From assembly GCA_026027325.1 (NCBI GenBank), contig JAMSLZ010000005.1:2046001-2110000 (forward strand): 64,000 bases of DNA. Reading direction: 5' to 3'. The stretch's first letter is position 1. Every line of letters starts with the position of its first letter. The position numbers were made by a program, and so were the translations under genes. The DNA is from Actinomucor elegans. Its lineage: Eukaryota; Mucoromycota; Mucoromycetes; Mucorales; Mucoraceae. Below, piece by piece: positions 10,004 through 23,529 of this stretch. The notes under the pieces were generated by a model. It saw only the letters and a list, made by a program, of their open reading frames with translations, searched no databases and was not told the DNA's origin.

Positions 10004-11774
10004 ATGTATCAAGATACTTTTGAAGAAGACGATTTGATCGCCGAGGTTGAGCTTGTTGCTCAAGCACGTTATTCTCAAAATAATGATGTTGATGATGGTT
10101 TCGATACTGAAGGTAAAAAATCTCGATTTAAATTGAAGAATCTCAGCCAAAAACTTACTGTGTCGCATTTTATTTGAACAGTTGTTTCCTCTCAAACCAC
10201 CACCGCTCAAATCCCAGATGGCGTTAGAAACTTTATTCTTCATTTCTATCGTAATGTCATTGATAACAATGTTTACGAACTTCACAATATCTATGACAGT
10301 TCCTTCAACAAGTTGACTGAGAAATATTATCAAAAGCAAGCTTGGCCCGAAGCCGAAGTGATCGCCCCTCTTGTCAATGATGGTTCGTGGATACAGTGCA
10401 AAATTCATACAGCTACTAACAACACTGTATTGTAGATCAAGTCTTTTTGACTTTGTATCGCGAACTTTACTACCGTCACATCTATGCTCATTTGACTCCT
10501 ACCTTGGAGCAGCGTTTCCATTCTTATGAAAATTATTGTGACCTTTTCAACTATATCTTGAGTAAATACAATGCTTTTTATTCAATTCAGTGTCAAGTTC
10601 TAATATCTTCTCAATAGACTCTGAGGGCCCTGTCTCCTTAGAATTGCCTAACCAATGGCTTTGGGATATCATCGACGAATTTATTTACCAATTCCAATCT
10701 TTCTGCAACTTCCGTGATCGCACCAAGAACAAGACTGATGCCGAGGCTGTTTTGATGCAGGAAAACTCTCAAATTTGGAGCTGCTACAGTGTCTTGAATG
10801 TCTTGTATTCTTTCATTCAAAAGTCGCGTATCAACGAGCAACTATTAGTCAGTAAGAATGGCGGTGATATGATGGAAGCTGCTGGTGAATATGGATCTCG
10901 TCCTCTTTACAAGATGTTGGGCTACTTTTCCATTGTTGGTCTTGTTCGTGTCCATTGTTTGTTGGGTGACTATATCCTTGCTTTAAAGATGATGGATAAC
11001 ATTGTCTTGAACAAAAAGGCTATGTTTGCTCGTGTTACTGCTTGCCATGTCACTACTTACTACTATGTCGGTTTCGCTTACATGATGCTCCGTAGATATG
11101 CTGATGCTATCAAGGCCTTCTCCACCGTCTTGTCCTTCATCCAAAGAACCAAACAATATCATTCTCGTTCATATCAGTTTGATCAAATCGCCAAGAAGGG
11201 TGATCAGATGTACGCTCTTTTGGCCATCTGTATCGCTCTTTGCCCTACTCGATTAGACGAAAACATCCATTCTCAACTTCGTGAAAAGTACGGTGAGCAG
11301 CTCTTCAAGATGCAAAAGGGTGAAGAATCTCTTCCTGTCTATGTTGATTTGTTCCAATTCGCTTGTCCTAAATTCCTCTCTCCCAGTGGCAAGGGTGCTG
11401 ATCCTCACCAAAACCAACTCAAGGTTTTCATGTCTGATATCAAGAACCAAATTAATCTTCCTACTCTTCGTTCTTTCATGAAGCTCTATACCTCTATGGG
11501 TATTGAAAAGTTGGCCAAGTTCTTGGAAATCGATTCCGAAGAACTCAAGACTCAATTGTTGATCTTTAAGCAAAAATCTCGTCAATACAAGTGGGTTAAC
11601 GGTAACCTTTTGGAAGGCGAATACTTGCCTACTTCAGACCTTGATTTCTGTTTGAAGCAAGATGTAGTTCATATTGCTGAATCCAAGGTCGGTCGTCGCT
11701 ATGGCGATTGGTTCTTGCGCAACATTAACCGCTGTGAAGATATTTTGGCAAACTTGGAGCTTAGCAAGGCTTAA
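10004..11774 (+). CDS. translation initiation factor eIF3 subunit L
   Basis: Four exons (10004-10112, 10182-10382, 10436-10561, 10618-11774) encode 530 aa. eIF3l is a PCI-domain subunit of the eIF3 complex, which recruits the 43S preinitiation complex to mRNA. It is present in animals and most filamentous fungi and absent from budding yeast. The acidic start (YQDTFEEDD) is followed by helical repeats. The strongly conserved [20 protein letters not shown] block sits at the exon 3/4 junction. TPR-like helices and a PCI region follow ([28 protein letters not shown]), ending with the winged-helix part ([17 protein letters not shown]). The poly-T/poly-A tracts between this gene and GCN20 look like a shared nucleosome-depleted promoter. 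Confidence 0.96.
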
Positions 11775-12791
11775 ATATGCTCTAATAGACATATATATTG
11801 TATGTATATATAAAAGAAGGTGTCCGCTGTCAATGTCTTTTGTTTCTATCCTCCAACCTTTCCTTAATACATCCATTATCTTCCTTTTTTTTTATTATTA
11901 TCCATCATACTTTTTTTTTGCTCAGTTACCTAAAACAAACACTATAAATACAGAGATTAAAGAGTATTTTATGTATAAAGAAGTCGTGTCTATAGGAAGG
12001 GTATTCTTATCAGCAAAGTCTTTTTTTTTTTTTTTTGGAATATGAAGCCTATAGTCGTATCTGGTGTAATTGGGCATTACATCCTTAATCGTGTTGCTAT
12101 TGGCACTTTAAAATCTTGATTGCCGACGACGTTTAATAGCTGAAACGCCGTTAAATATTATAATGCTAGAGTATCAAAATGATAAATTAAGCACAATATG
12201 TTGCATTGCTATGTTCAGCTTGAATCTGGTTGTTATTTCTCGCATATAAAATACAGTAACTGGATCCTACTTGGCTTATACAATTAAGCACCAACTTGTA
12301 CTTTGGCCTGTTAGAAAATAAAGTTGCATTAAAAGCAGAACCCCTAAAACACCTTTGGCGCCGTTAAAGGTAACCCACTTCGACCACTGCTATCATAACT
12401 AGGCGGTTCCATTGATTGTTATTAACTATTGATGATCTAACACTAATAATGTCGTTGCACCCTTTCTTTTCGACCTATACTTCAGTACGCATTTTAATCA
12501 TTCAGTATTTCCATTAATTCCAAAGAGCTATTCCTATTAAAATTTAAGTATTTCACATACAATAGTATAATAAAATTTAAAAAAAAATTGGACCTAAGGT
12601 AACATATCCCTATAATTATTTTCAAAATCTTCAACGAATTTACATCCTTCGCTTAATGACACATCGAATGGTTATTAATTATTCATAATGGGGGCATTAC
12701 GTCTAATATAACCACATTTTTACCAAAGCACAATTTAGGTATGCAGTGTGAAATACATGCAGTTTAGGTGATCAAGGTCTACAGGTTTAGA

Positions 12792-12890
12792 AGTCTCTCA
12801 ACCGATTCTGGATTAATGCTGCATCTGAAAACTAGTATATGTTTATAATAAATTATTGCACCTACTGGAAGTATCATTTAAGCAAAATGT
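12792..12890 (+). repeat. GCATCTGA-core dispersed repeat, copy 4
   Basis: GTCTCTCAACCGATTCTGGA, TTAATGCTGCATCTGA, then TTGCACCTACTGGAAG and CATTTAAGC. It lies about 173 bp before copy 5. Confidence 0.7.
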
Positions 12891-12964
12891 AATGAGTATA
12901 CTATAAATTAATAACTGCTCATATGTGACATATATTTATGCAATCTTGATCCATAATGATTAGT

Positions 12965-13065
12965 AGATCTCTCTACTGATCCCGGCCAAATGTTGCATCT
13001 AAAATGTACCCTCTATTCAGAATCATCTGCTGTATCTATTAGAACGCGCATTTAGCCGGAATATA
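12965..13065 (+). repeat. GCATCTGA-core dispersed repeat, copy 5
   Basis: GATCTCTCTACTGATCCCGG, CCAAATGTTGCATCT, TTCAGAATCATCTG, TGTATCTATTAGAAC and CATTTAGCCGGAAT. This is one of the best-preserved units. Confidence 0.75.
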
Positions 13066-13300
13066 ATGAATATATAGTACTGTAAAGGCTGGTGATGAAG
13101 CTTCATTTCAATCTCCACAAAGTCTATGTAGGTCAGCTTTTAACGCTAGCTTACGATAATATAAATTATGAAAATTAGATCATCAGGAAGAGAGTGTTTT
13201 TTTTCTATATCCCCCCTCCCCATAATTCAATGGTTTTCTCGTTCTATTTGATCGATGTAGGGTTTCCTGTGTTTTAGAAGGCTACAAATCAATGGCATTA

Positions 13301-13321
13301 AAGCAGTCACAGTGACTGCTT
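13301..13321. promoter_or_regulatory. 21-bp perfect palindrome before SURF6 start
   Basis: AAGCAGTCAC, a central A, then GTGACTGCTT: ten perfectly paired bases per arm with a single-base centre. It lies about 90 bp upstream of the preferred SURF6 ATG. The form suits a dimeric (bZIP-like) factor site or a short RNA hairpin if transcribed. The function is inference. Confidence 0.5.
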
Positions 13322-13411
13322 ATGCAAATGACAGCCACATTATATGTCAAGGACGAGGAAAAAAAAAGTTTTAAGGTATTCTTCCCTTTGCAGCCAAATT
13401 CAATTCATAGA

Positions 13412-14757
13412 ATGGTTCAAAATCACATGATTGAATCTCTGTCTGAGCGTCTGATGCAAGACGTTCAGATATTTGACGATTTATTAAAGCTTATACCCGC
13501 CAAGTTTTACATTATGGATAAAAGCGAGGAAGCCAATGGCAAATTTCAGCACAATAAACGCAAGAAGGCACCTAAACAAGCTATTAAAGATGCCACTAAA
13601 AAAGCAAAGAAAGCAAAGCTTGATCCCAATAATGCCAAATCGATAACAGAAGTGCAAGAAGAGAAGGCCAAGCAATTGGCTGAAGAGGAACAAAACAAAT
13701 CAGAATCCGAAGAGGAAGAATCCGACGATGAATCCGATAATCAAGAAGCACAAGGAGCAGAGAAAATGGATGTTGATTCAGGTGCCTTCAATGGACTCGA
13801 TGATAACGAATCAGTTGCCACGCAATCAACAGCTACTCAGGAGCCAGGTTAGAAGAAAAAATTTTTTTTCTTGAAGTACTGATCAACTAATTCCAAGTTG
13901 TAATAGTTAATGTTCAACCTATGGAAAAGAGTGATATTGATCAACTTCGTAACCGTCTTCATGAACGCATTCATCAATTGCGCAAGAAGCGTAACGCTCC
14001 TGGCGCCAACCCTGCCAACCCCAGAAGTCGCGAAGATATACTGACTGCGAGAAATAAGAAGAAGGAGGATAGAAAGAAGGCGATAAAAGCACAAAAGGAA
14101 AAGGGTGGTAAAGCTGCCTCTGAAGAACTTGTTAAATTCGATGATAAAAAGGTATATGACTATCAACTGCTGACATATCCTCGCCTGTACTAATGTATCT
14201 CTATTTAGCCTGCTTTTGATAAGACACGTCCCTCAGCTGATTCCATCAAGATGGACGGCGATATTTTCTTTGGTAAACTTGCTGTTGGAGCAGATCAAAA
14301 GAAGAAGAAGGGTCCTTCTGACGCTAAGACACAATTGAAGATGCTCGAAGCCAAGCAAGAAAAGATTGAAAAGCTCAAGGATGAAAATAAAACCAAGGCT
14401 GAAGAGTTATTAGAAAAAGAAGAATGGAAGAAGGTGATTGCTTTGGCTACAGGTGAAAAGCCCAAGGATGACCCTAAATTATTAAAGAAGACTATCAAGA
14501 GACAAGAGAAGCTTAAAAACAAGAGTAGCCAGGAGTGGAACAAGCGTATCGAAAAGGTGAAATACGATGAAAAGAAACACATCAAGAAGAGAGAAGAGAA
14601 TATCAAGGCCAAGATCGAAGAGAAGAAGAATAAAAAGAGAGGTATCAAGGTCAAGCCTGTTGCAAAGAAAGCTCGTCCTGGATTCGAAGGCGGTAAGCAC
14701 AGCAAAGGCGGCAAGGTGACGAAACCCAAGGCGCCCAATAACAAGGCTAAAAAATAA
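13412..14757 (+). CDS. SURF6/Rrp14 nucleolar ribosome-biogenesis protein
   Basis: Three exons (13412-13847, 13907-14151, 14209-14757) encode about 409 aa. Rrp14/SURF6 is a nucleolar nucleic-acid-binding protein needed for early 60S (and 18S) assembly. The N-terminus has the family block SLSERL through FDDLLKLIPAKFY. A Lys-rich and then Asp/Glu-rich central part follows. Exon 2 holds LRNRLHERIHQLRKKRNAPG, the classic start of the SURF6 domain. Exon 3 carries the basic helical C-terminus (QEWNKRIEKVKYDEKK) and a GFEGGKHSKGGK tail. An in-frame ATG at 13322 would add 30 residues that are not family-like, so the ATG just before the conserved block is preferred. Confidence 0.92.
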
Positions 14758-15122
14758 GCCTTTTTTATAAGTGTAGTGTAGTTTTATTCCTCTTTGCATT
14801 CTCTATTTAACCATAATACTCTCTCGAACAATTTCTATACAAATTCCACACGCTTTCTGTATTTCCTTTCCTTCTTTCTGTTTATATAATATAATATACG
14901 ATGCATTTCAAGCCTTTAATTCTCGAGGATTCTCGAAATATCAGTTGGAATATGTTTAGTTGCAAAAAGATGAGTGGAAGATATCTTTAGTTCCTAAGGA
15001 TAAGTGAAGGGTAGCTTCAGTTCTTGATGTAGTTGAACATTAAAAAAAAAAAAAAATTCGAACCTCGAAAACCCCGTCACTTTGACAAGGATGTAATTCT
15101 CTTTTACCACCTGTCAAGTTTC
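14758..15122. other. intergenic, no gene seen
   Basis: 3' flank of SURF6 and promoter of the mitochondrial carrier. It holds an A tract at about 15041-15055 and no gene. Confidence 0.5.
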
Positions 15123-16371
15123 ATGGCCACTTTGAGCCAGCAAAAAGAAGTGATCCCAAAGGTCGCCCAAGATCTGATTGCAGGTACTGTTGGAGGTTGG
15201 GCCCAAGTAGTTGTAGGCCAACCATTAGACACAATCAAGGTGCGATTGCAAACTCAACCTTCACCGCCGATCTATAGAAACGCAACCGACTGCTTTCGAC
15301 AGTTGGTACAAATAGAAGGTGTAAGTAAAATACACGCCTTTACAGAGTAATGAAAAAAAAAAGCTAAACTCAATATTATAGCCTAAAGGCCTTTATCGTG
15401 GTGTAATACCTCCATTAGCAGGTATTGGTTTTTGGTAAAACGCTAATAGACTGTTTCTTGTTAATGGTATGACTTTAATATCTTGTCTCAAATAGTAACG
15501 CTGTAATGTTTATGTCAAATGGATATTTTAGACGTATTATACAGAATGGAAATGATACTACACCTTTGTCCATAAGTAAAGTTACAAAGAATAAGGCAGA
15601 TGTGATGATTTACCTTTGTTTGCCTATAGTTCAAATCGGTATGGCGGGTTCTTTGGCAGGTTCTGTCATGGCTTTTCTTAATTGTCCAATTGAATTACTC
15701 AAAGTAAAGCTGCAAACTCAAGACCCAAAAGGTGTTATTGGTCTCAATGGAAAATTAGAACCACCAGTAAGAACTACACTACTATACTCTTTTTAACTTA
15801 TCCTAATACAAAACAAATAGTTTAGAGGTGTCATTGATTGCGGCATTCGAAGTGTCCGCTCTCAAGGATTTATGGGTATCTATCGAGGCATGGGCATGAC
15901 AATGATGAGAGATGTACCTGGCTATTTCGCCTACTTTGGTGAGTGAATCATGTCAAAGAGCTTTCGACAGAGTCTAATAAATATATCTATCCAGTATGCT
16001 ATGAAGGAACAAAACGATTATTTCAATCAATGAAGAAAGATGGACAATTATCAACCGTAGACTTATTAATGGCTGGCGGTTTATCTGGATTAGCTGCTTG
16101 GGTACCTTCTTATCCTCAGGACGTACTTAAAAGTTGCTATCAAAATGATCAAAGGTAAAGACATTGATTCACAAGTAGATTTCGTGTTTTACTAAATTCG
16201 TTTCCATTGTACAGATATAAATCATACGGCCAAGTGTTTAGATACATTTTAAGAACAAAGGGACCAAAGGCCTTTTTTAATGGTATTGCACCCGCAATGG
16301 CAAGAGCTTTTCCTGCCAATGCTGCTACTTTTTTTGCTTATGAAATGGCAATGAAAGCCATGAATTCCTAA
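15123..16371 (+). CDS. mitochondrial carrier (SLC25), YMC1-like organic/amino-acid carrier
   Basis: Six exons (15123-15320, 15382-15434, 15496-15766, 15821-15938, 15995-16154, 16215-16371) give 318 aa, the usual carrier length. Three repeats carry the signature Px[DE]xx[KR]. They read QPLDTIKVRLQT in repeat 1, NCPIELLKVKLQTQ in repeat 2 and SYPQDVLKS in repeat 3. The odd-numbered helices start with AGTVGG, AGSLAGS and AGGLSGL motifs. The start QDLIAGTVGGWAQVVVGQP and the end FPANAATFFAYEMAM resemble the Ymc1/Ymc2 and carnitine-acylcarnitine branch, so glycine, glutamate or acylcarnitine are possible substrates. The exact substrate cannot be fixed by eye. It acts in the inner mitochondrial membrane. 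Exon 2 is only 53 bp. Confidence 0.9.
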
Positions 16372-17089
16372 TAGAGCTACAAACAGAGGAGGTAGAATTA
16401 AATGTATATGCAGTTTTGATTAATTTTTGAGAAAAAAAAGTGGCAATCTAAGGCTGGATAAAATCGCATATTACTTTAATGTCGCCTCTAAATAATAAAA
16501 AATTTAGACAAGTATATGTTATATTAACAGGATTAATTATGCATCGAATGGGGAGCATTAAAGAACCTATTCAAAACTTTGAAGAAGCTTAATATTTTAA
16601 ACCTCTAATTGGATAAATATTTATCAAACACTCAGGCTTTGATACAACTCTCTTTAATAAAAGTTGGTAATAGACATGTAGTCTTTTAATAAAGTTTACA
16701 AAGATTTTTTCTTTACATAGAATGATATAAGAAACAAAGGTAAATTTTGAGCTAAAAGACACGAGCTATGTCCGATTGAATGAAATCTTTTCATTCATAG
16801 CTTCGTAATAATAATCTCATTCTTTGATAGTACATATATACACATACGTATACAAAGAACATTCATGCGTTATAAACTAGACACGCCAAGTCTAGTATCT
16901 ACAGCTAAGAGACGCGTCCTAGATTTGAGTTAATGAGGGCCAAGGAGTTTGCCCTGCCAAGAATTCAATCTCATACCAGCACCAAAAAATCAGACCTTTT
17001 TCGCGCCAAAACTACAAACGCATAAGTTAAAATAAGGAAAAAGTTTCACCTTTTCTCCTTGATACAACAAAAGGAAAACGTATAAACCA
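16372..17089. other. intergenic; hairpin near 16764-16802
   Basis: Promoter region of VPS41. AATGAAA (16779-16785) pairs with TTTCATT (16789-16795) over a three-base loop. An outer AGCTATG/CATAGCT pair (16764-16770 with 16796-16802) extends the stem past an eight-base bulge. No gene seen. Confidence 0.45.
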
Positions 17090-20000
17090 ATGTCAGTCCA
17101 CTCTAAAAAAGAAGAAGAGGAAGAGGAGATTGCTCAATTATCAGAAGATGATCAAACTTATGATTCTAATGAAGAATATGACGAAGACGAAGAATACGAG
17201 ACAGAGGAAGATGACGATGACGATGAAGATGAGCCTAAACTCAGATACCGTCGAGTAGGTGGTAGTCTTAAAGAATTACTCGACAAAGATACTGCCTCTA
17301 CATTACGTGTTTCTGATCGATTCGTGGTATGTTGAAGTAAATGAACCAACAAACGTCTTAGTAAATCTCAAGAAAAAAATAGGCTCTAGGTACTCACTGG
17401 GGTGCAGTTCATATTCTTGATTTTGAAGGAAACGTTATAAAGAGTTTCAAAAACCACTCGACCACAGTAAACGATATTTCCATTGATAAATACGATGAAT
17501 ATGTAGCCAGTGCATCAGATGATGGTAATATCAATAAAAGGGTGTGAATCTACCAAAGAGTAACTGATTTGCGTAGGCAAAGTTTGCGTTTATGCATTGT
17601 ATGCGTCTGAAATCCAATCCTTCAACTACAAAAGACCGGTAAAATCAGTGGCTCTGGATCCAGAATATGCACGTAAATCTACTCGCCAGTTTATTTCAGG
17701 TGGTATGGCTGAACAGCTTATTATGAGCGAGAAAGGTTGGTTTGGTCATAAAGATGTAGTTCTTCATGCCAATGAAGGGCCCATCTATGCCATTCAATGG
17801 CGCAATAATTTCATTGCTTGGGCCAATGATACAGGCGTCAAGATCTATGATACAACCACCAATGTTCGTATTACGTACATCGATCGCCCTGAAGGAAGTC
17901 CACGAGCAGATCTGTACAAATGCAGAATGTGCTGGAAGAACGACACGACATTACTGATTGGTTGGGCAGATACAGTTAAAGTGGCTGTCATTCGACCCAA
18001 GGCTAATCCTATCCAAGGTCAGCCAGCTCATTTTGTCGAAATAGTCACCATGTTTCAAACAGAATACATCATCAGTGGCATTGCTCCATTCAACGATACC
18101 TTGATGTTGTTATCTTACCTACTAGCTGAGGAAGAAGAGGAAAACGAAAACAATGAAATGCAACACCGACGTAGAAGATTAGCATCCAAGCCCGAGTTGC
18201 ACATCATCAACGCAGAGAACGAAGATATCTCGGCAGATGTACTTGCTTTACATGGTTTTGAGCACTATCAAGCAAACGACTATGTTCTCGAGTTTTTGAT
18301 GGAGGAAGACATGTTTTATGTGATGGGTCCCAAAGATCTGATTGCGGCTCGTTCAAGAGATCAAGACGATCATATTGAATGGCTCTTGGAACACGAACGA
18401 CTTGGTGAAGCATTAGAAGCTGTGCGTGCAACTACCAACAGTAAAAAATTCAATGAAGATGAAATTGGACAAACTTATCTCAACTGGCTTATGAAAGAAA
18501 AGCTCTTTGAAGATGCTGCAAAAGAATGTGGTGGTATTCTCAAGAATGACAAGACACTTTGGGAAGACTGGGTATTCAAGTTTACAGAACTGGGCGAACT
18601 CAAAGCAATCGCACCTTATATACCCATCAAGGACCCTCAATTGAGCAGTACTGTATATGAAATTGCTTTGGCTTGGTTCTTGAAGAGTGATCATATTGCC
18701 TTGAGAAATACCATTCGCAAATGGCCTAGAACGCTGTATAACATGTCTAATGTGATTGTAGCCGTAGAAGACGTTTTGAAGAAGAATAGAAACGATGAAG
18801 TCTTACTGGAATGCCTTGCTGACCTGTAAAGTATCCAATAATCAAAACAGAAACATATGACTGACTTGAATCGAATAGGTATACCTACAATAGTCAACCA
18901 GACAAAGCAATTGAATACTATCTTCGCTTAAGAAGATCCAATGCATTTGAATTGATCCAGGAATACAATATGTTTGACGCTGTCAAAGATAAGGCGGTCC
19001 TATTAATGGAATTTGATCAGCACTTGATTGAAAAGGAAGAATCTAAAACAAAGCCAACAAAGATGCCTGCAGTACAACTTTTAGTTAAGAATACAGATGC
19101 CATTCCAGTAAGTCCGTTAATATTCAAAAAGATCATTCCATGTAACTTTGTCTATAGCCCGAGAAAGTCGTGAAACAGCTGAGACGCTACCGCGAATTCT
19201 TGCACACATATTTAGACGCGCTCTTTGATCGTGATCATCAGTTAGGCTACGAGTTCCATGACCTTCAAGTAGAATTATATGCCGAGTATGACTATCCCAA
19301 GTTGATAGAATTTTTACGTGCAAGTCATTATATCTCTTTAGAAAAGGTAACTATACAATACGTCATATGCAATTAATTCTAAATAATACGTTAGGCTTTT
19401 AAAGTATGTGAAAAGCAGGACTTGGTTCCTGAAATGGTCTTTATTCTGGGCCGAATGGGTAACAACAAGAAGGCACTCATGTTGATTATCGAAAGACTTG
19501 GTGATGTTCAAAGGGTTAGTTATAAAACAAGATTTTCAAACCAATAACTCAATCGTACATGTAGGCCATTGATTTTGCTAAAGAACAAAAAGATGATGAT
19601 CTTTGGGAAGATTTGCTTACGTACTCTATGGATAAACCAAGTATGTGGAAGCTCAACTGAACTGACAGATTCTGACATTTATTATTAGACTTTATCCGGG
19701 GTCTCTTGGAAAACGTCGGCACTGATATAGAACCATTGAGATTAATCAAGCGTATTCCTGATAACCTACAAATTCCCGGCTTGAAGGATGCGCTTTTGAA
19801 GATATTGCAAGATTACAACCTTCAAATGTCACTACACCAAGGCTGTGAAAAGATATTGGTTAGTGATAGTGTGTTTTTGGCAAATAAGATGTATAAAGCA
19901 CATAAACGCGGTGTCAATTGCAACCGTAAGTAGTTGGTAATTAATCGACCTTTTTACTAATCACTTTTTTTATAGAAGAAATGGTTTGTAATATTTGCGA

Positions 20001-20334
20001 TGAGCCAGTCTTTGATGAAACAAACGTGGAAGATATACCCAACTCGATCATTTTCTTTTGTCGACATGCATATCATCAAACCTGCTTGACTAATCAGTCC
20101 GGCAAAAGTCAAGTAGAACAGCAACAAGACACGAATCCTGGAAGCTTGACAAGTAAAGTTAACCAATCTGCCCTGTTAAAATCCACCCATAATATGGGAT
20201 GTCCTTTATGTAGAGAACAGGCAGCAGGCGGTAATGCTTTTGTGAACCGAATGAAAACTACAAGAAGAGGTGCTAGGTCAGCACCTCAATCACCAAGAGC
20301 AGAGAGCATTCGAAGCTTTGGCACAGTTCATTAA
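17090..20334 (+). CDS. VPS41: VPS41, HOPS complex subunit
   Basis: Nine exons (17090-17326, 17383-17524, 17577-18825, 18879-19107, 19158-19346, 19395-19514, 19565-19640, 19689-19925, 19976-20334) encode 945 aa, normal for Vps41. The protein is a HOPS tether subunit that binds the vacuolar Rab and AP-3 vesicles for fusion at the vacuole/late endosome. Order: an Asp/Glu-rich tail (about residues 1-50), a WD40/beta-propeller part (ALGTHWGAVHILDFEGN; YIDRPEGSPRADLYKC), a clathrin-heavy-chain repeat region (LEHERLGEALE; YLRLRRSNAFELI), and a C-terminal RING-H2-like zinc domain (CNICDEPVF ... CRHAYHQTC ... CPLCREQ). A basic Ser-rich tail ends it. The acidic start could serve as a membrane or adaptor contact. 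Confidence 0.96.
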
Positions 20335-20455
20335 ATAAATTGAGTTTTTACTACACGTTTTATTATGTTATTTTATCAAACTATATAATTCTGAAAGAAA
20401 ACAATATAAAGATATTTGATAAAAACACTTGTATCGTTGACCTTGCTCGAGTAGT

Positions 20456-21149
<694 letters not shown>

Positions 21150-23460
21150 GGTAAGCGATTCTATTGTTCAAAGTATAATATGAGTAAAATGACAGTGCGA
21201 GGAGAAATCATCGTATCCATCCAATGGTTGATGAGATAATAGATGACATGCATGCATCCATCTCGACAAAAAGATTGTAATGCTTTAAGGGCCTTGGATG
21301 GATGCTTTGGATTTGTAGTGATTCTCACCTTTTTAGACAAAAATGAACAGAGAAGGAGCTTCCACTTCTAAAACTCGAGTTTTGTATATGAACGCCCATT
21401 GCCTCCCAGCCAAAATGCCCACCGCCAATTCAATCTTTTGGCTCAAATCCATAGAATCTCCGGGTCGGATATTGGAAACGACTCGGACCATCAGTCAGCT
21501 CCAAATTTTCTACGCGTGTAATCTTTAACAAGTGATATTTTATTCTGTATAGTCAATGTACTCCAGTTAAATTATGCTTTAAGACAGCATTTTAAACATG
21601 GAGCATTAATCAAACATGGTATTTAACCAAAATTGGTCAGGAAATCTATAAATTTATATCTACCCTTTATGAACTATATATGTTTTATTACCAATCGATA
21701 AAATGTAACATATTTATTGTATTTATTCAAATAATAATTCTAGTATATGTAGTGCTGCATTTTGATAAGGTTCTAACTATTAAATGCTACATTAAGCGGA
21801 AACTGGTTGAGGGAGGAATGATGTTGGAAATCGCCCAATTTCAAAAGGGAATCCCCTCTAGCCCAAACTTATCGCGCTTTCTTTTCTTTTTTTTTCTTTT
21901 TTTTTTTTTTATAGAAGCACGAAGTCAGCAGTTTCGACATATAATGTGCAAGGAACATGACTAGGACATATCCAGCAATAAACAAGTACATTTTTATCAA
22001 ATACTCACATCATAACAACCTTTATAAAAAAAAAATCTAAAAATCCATCTAATATCACTATTCACATAGTGAATCAAACAAAATATTGACATATCGTTAT
22101 GCTATTCAATGTACAACTAATTGTACACAAGCTTCAATAAGAATATTTCTCTTTGTCAGGCACTGGGAGAGTAGCAGTGAGTGATATGTTATCCCTAGCA
22201 GCCAGTTAAAAGCAAATGTATTTTAGAGTTGTTAACGATATAAGCTTTGTGTTCTTTGTCTGCAGAGCCATCGTTTCATACTTTTATTGTCAATAGATCA
22301 AGATAAGCGTTTGAATTTCGATTAATATATAGAGTCAAGCCTTTTTTTTAAGAATAGGCTTTCGTTTAATTAATACAGCCATTTTTAAAGACTGGTGATA
22401 GAGGATTTTTAAGTTACAAACGGTCTTTGAAATCTGGATGAAATTAGAGAAACGCATCTAACAAATGAAGGGCCATATTTACAACATTAATGCCAGGGTA
22501 ACGCATAGATCTAAGCAGATTCTTTTCGATGAACTAACTTTACACAGCAATATGTAAATCCATTCAAATATAATGATTTATTTGTCTGATGTGATGTTTA
22601 GAGGCATGGTTTATGTGTGTCAGGCTCCTGACCTCCCGCAGTGTAGCTTTTTTTTTTCAAATCCGTTTATATAGTGTATAGGAAAATTCAACTTACAATC
22701 ATAATATAACTTCAGATCAAGAGTAAACGTATTTTTAGTACCAAACACAGTATAATCTTTGCACTGTTCAATACGCAAACATTTTTATTGAACAGAAATC
22801 AAATTAAAGAATAAATATGAGTATTGTACCAGATCACATCATAACGGAAATTGTTTTTCGATATAATAGCTTAGAACTTCATTTTTGTTCCATATAAAAA
22901 TTATGGTTGATCACCGTCGTCAAGCAAAGCAGAATATATAGACCATCATATAAAAAATATCTTGATGAATTTAAAGGCAGTTGGACAGACACTTGCACAA
23001 ATTCATTCTCTATAAACTCCATTAGTTTACTTTCACATATTGACAACTTTTTTATTATTAAATGGATGAGCTCATATTACAAATAAGTGTTTCCCTAAAA
23101 AGCAGATATTTCGCCCCAGGACTTAGATATGCTTTATGTTAAAGTAGAAAAGAGTTTCAAGTTGTAATATCCCTTATTATCATAATGATAGAGACACGAG
23201 TTTCCCGGACCTATGATAAGATTAGTCAACTTTCATATGTCAAGTAATAATAATAATTTACTATATACTCTAATTGGTTCGATTGTAAGATAAAACTGTA
23301 CGTAATCACACATATGACGGCCTTGTAGATCACTTACACTTAATATAACAAGTTATTATGTAAAGCAATAAGCGTCTCATTATAACAGAATATACTATAA
23401 TCCATTAGGCATAATGAATGTATGTCAAGTTAATGACTTTTAACAATATGTACCGAAATG
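21150..23460. other. long AT-rich intergenic region, no gene supported
   Basis: About 2.3 kb between divergent ubiquitin-L40 and chitinase. Open frames at 21343-21528 and 21680-21964 (+) lack splice, composition or family support. Long T tracts at about 21888-21911 and 22648-22656. No tRNA or rRNA signature seen. Confidence 0.5.
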
Positions 23461-23470
23461 TATATATAAA
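23461..23470 (+). promoter_or_regulatory. TATA box of chitinase gene
   Basis: TATATATAAA about 60 bp upstream of the ATG. Confidence 0.6.
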
Positions 23471-23529
23471 GACTGCACTCAAAGAACAAGCGATTCTTTA
23501 CTCTGTCACTATTACATTAGCAAGTACAA

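Larger units (their letters stand above)
11775..13300. other. intergenic with dispersed repeat pair
   Basis: AT-rich. No gene with splice or family support. Two tandem copies of the GCATCTGA-core repeat lie at 12792-13060. Poly-T tracts occur at about 11886-11895 and 12021-12036. Confidence 0.6.

Noticed and set aside
21343..21964. Two short plus-strand frames between ubiquitin-L40 and chitinase
   Set aside because: No introns, no homology I recognise, AT-biased composition like the flanks.
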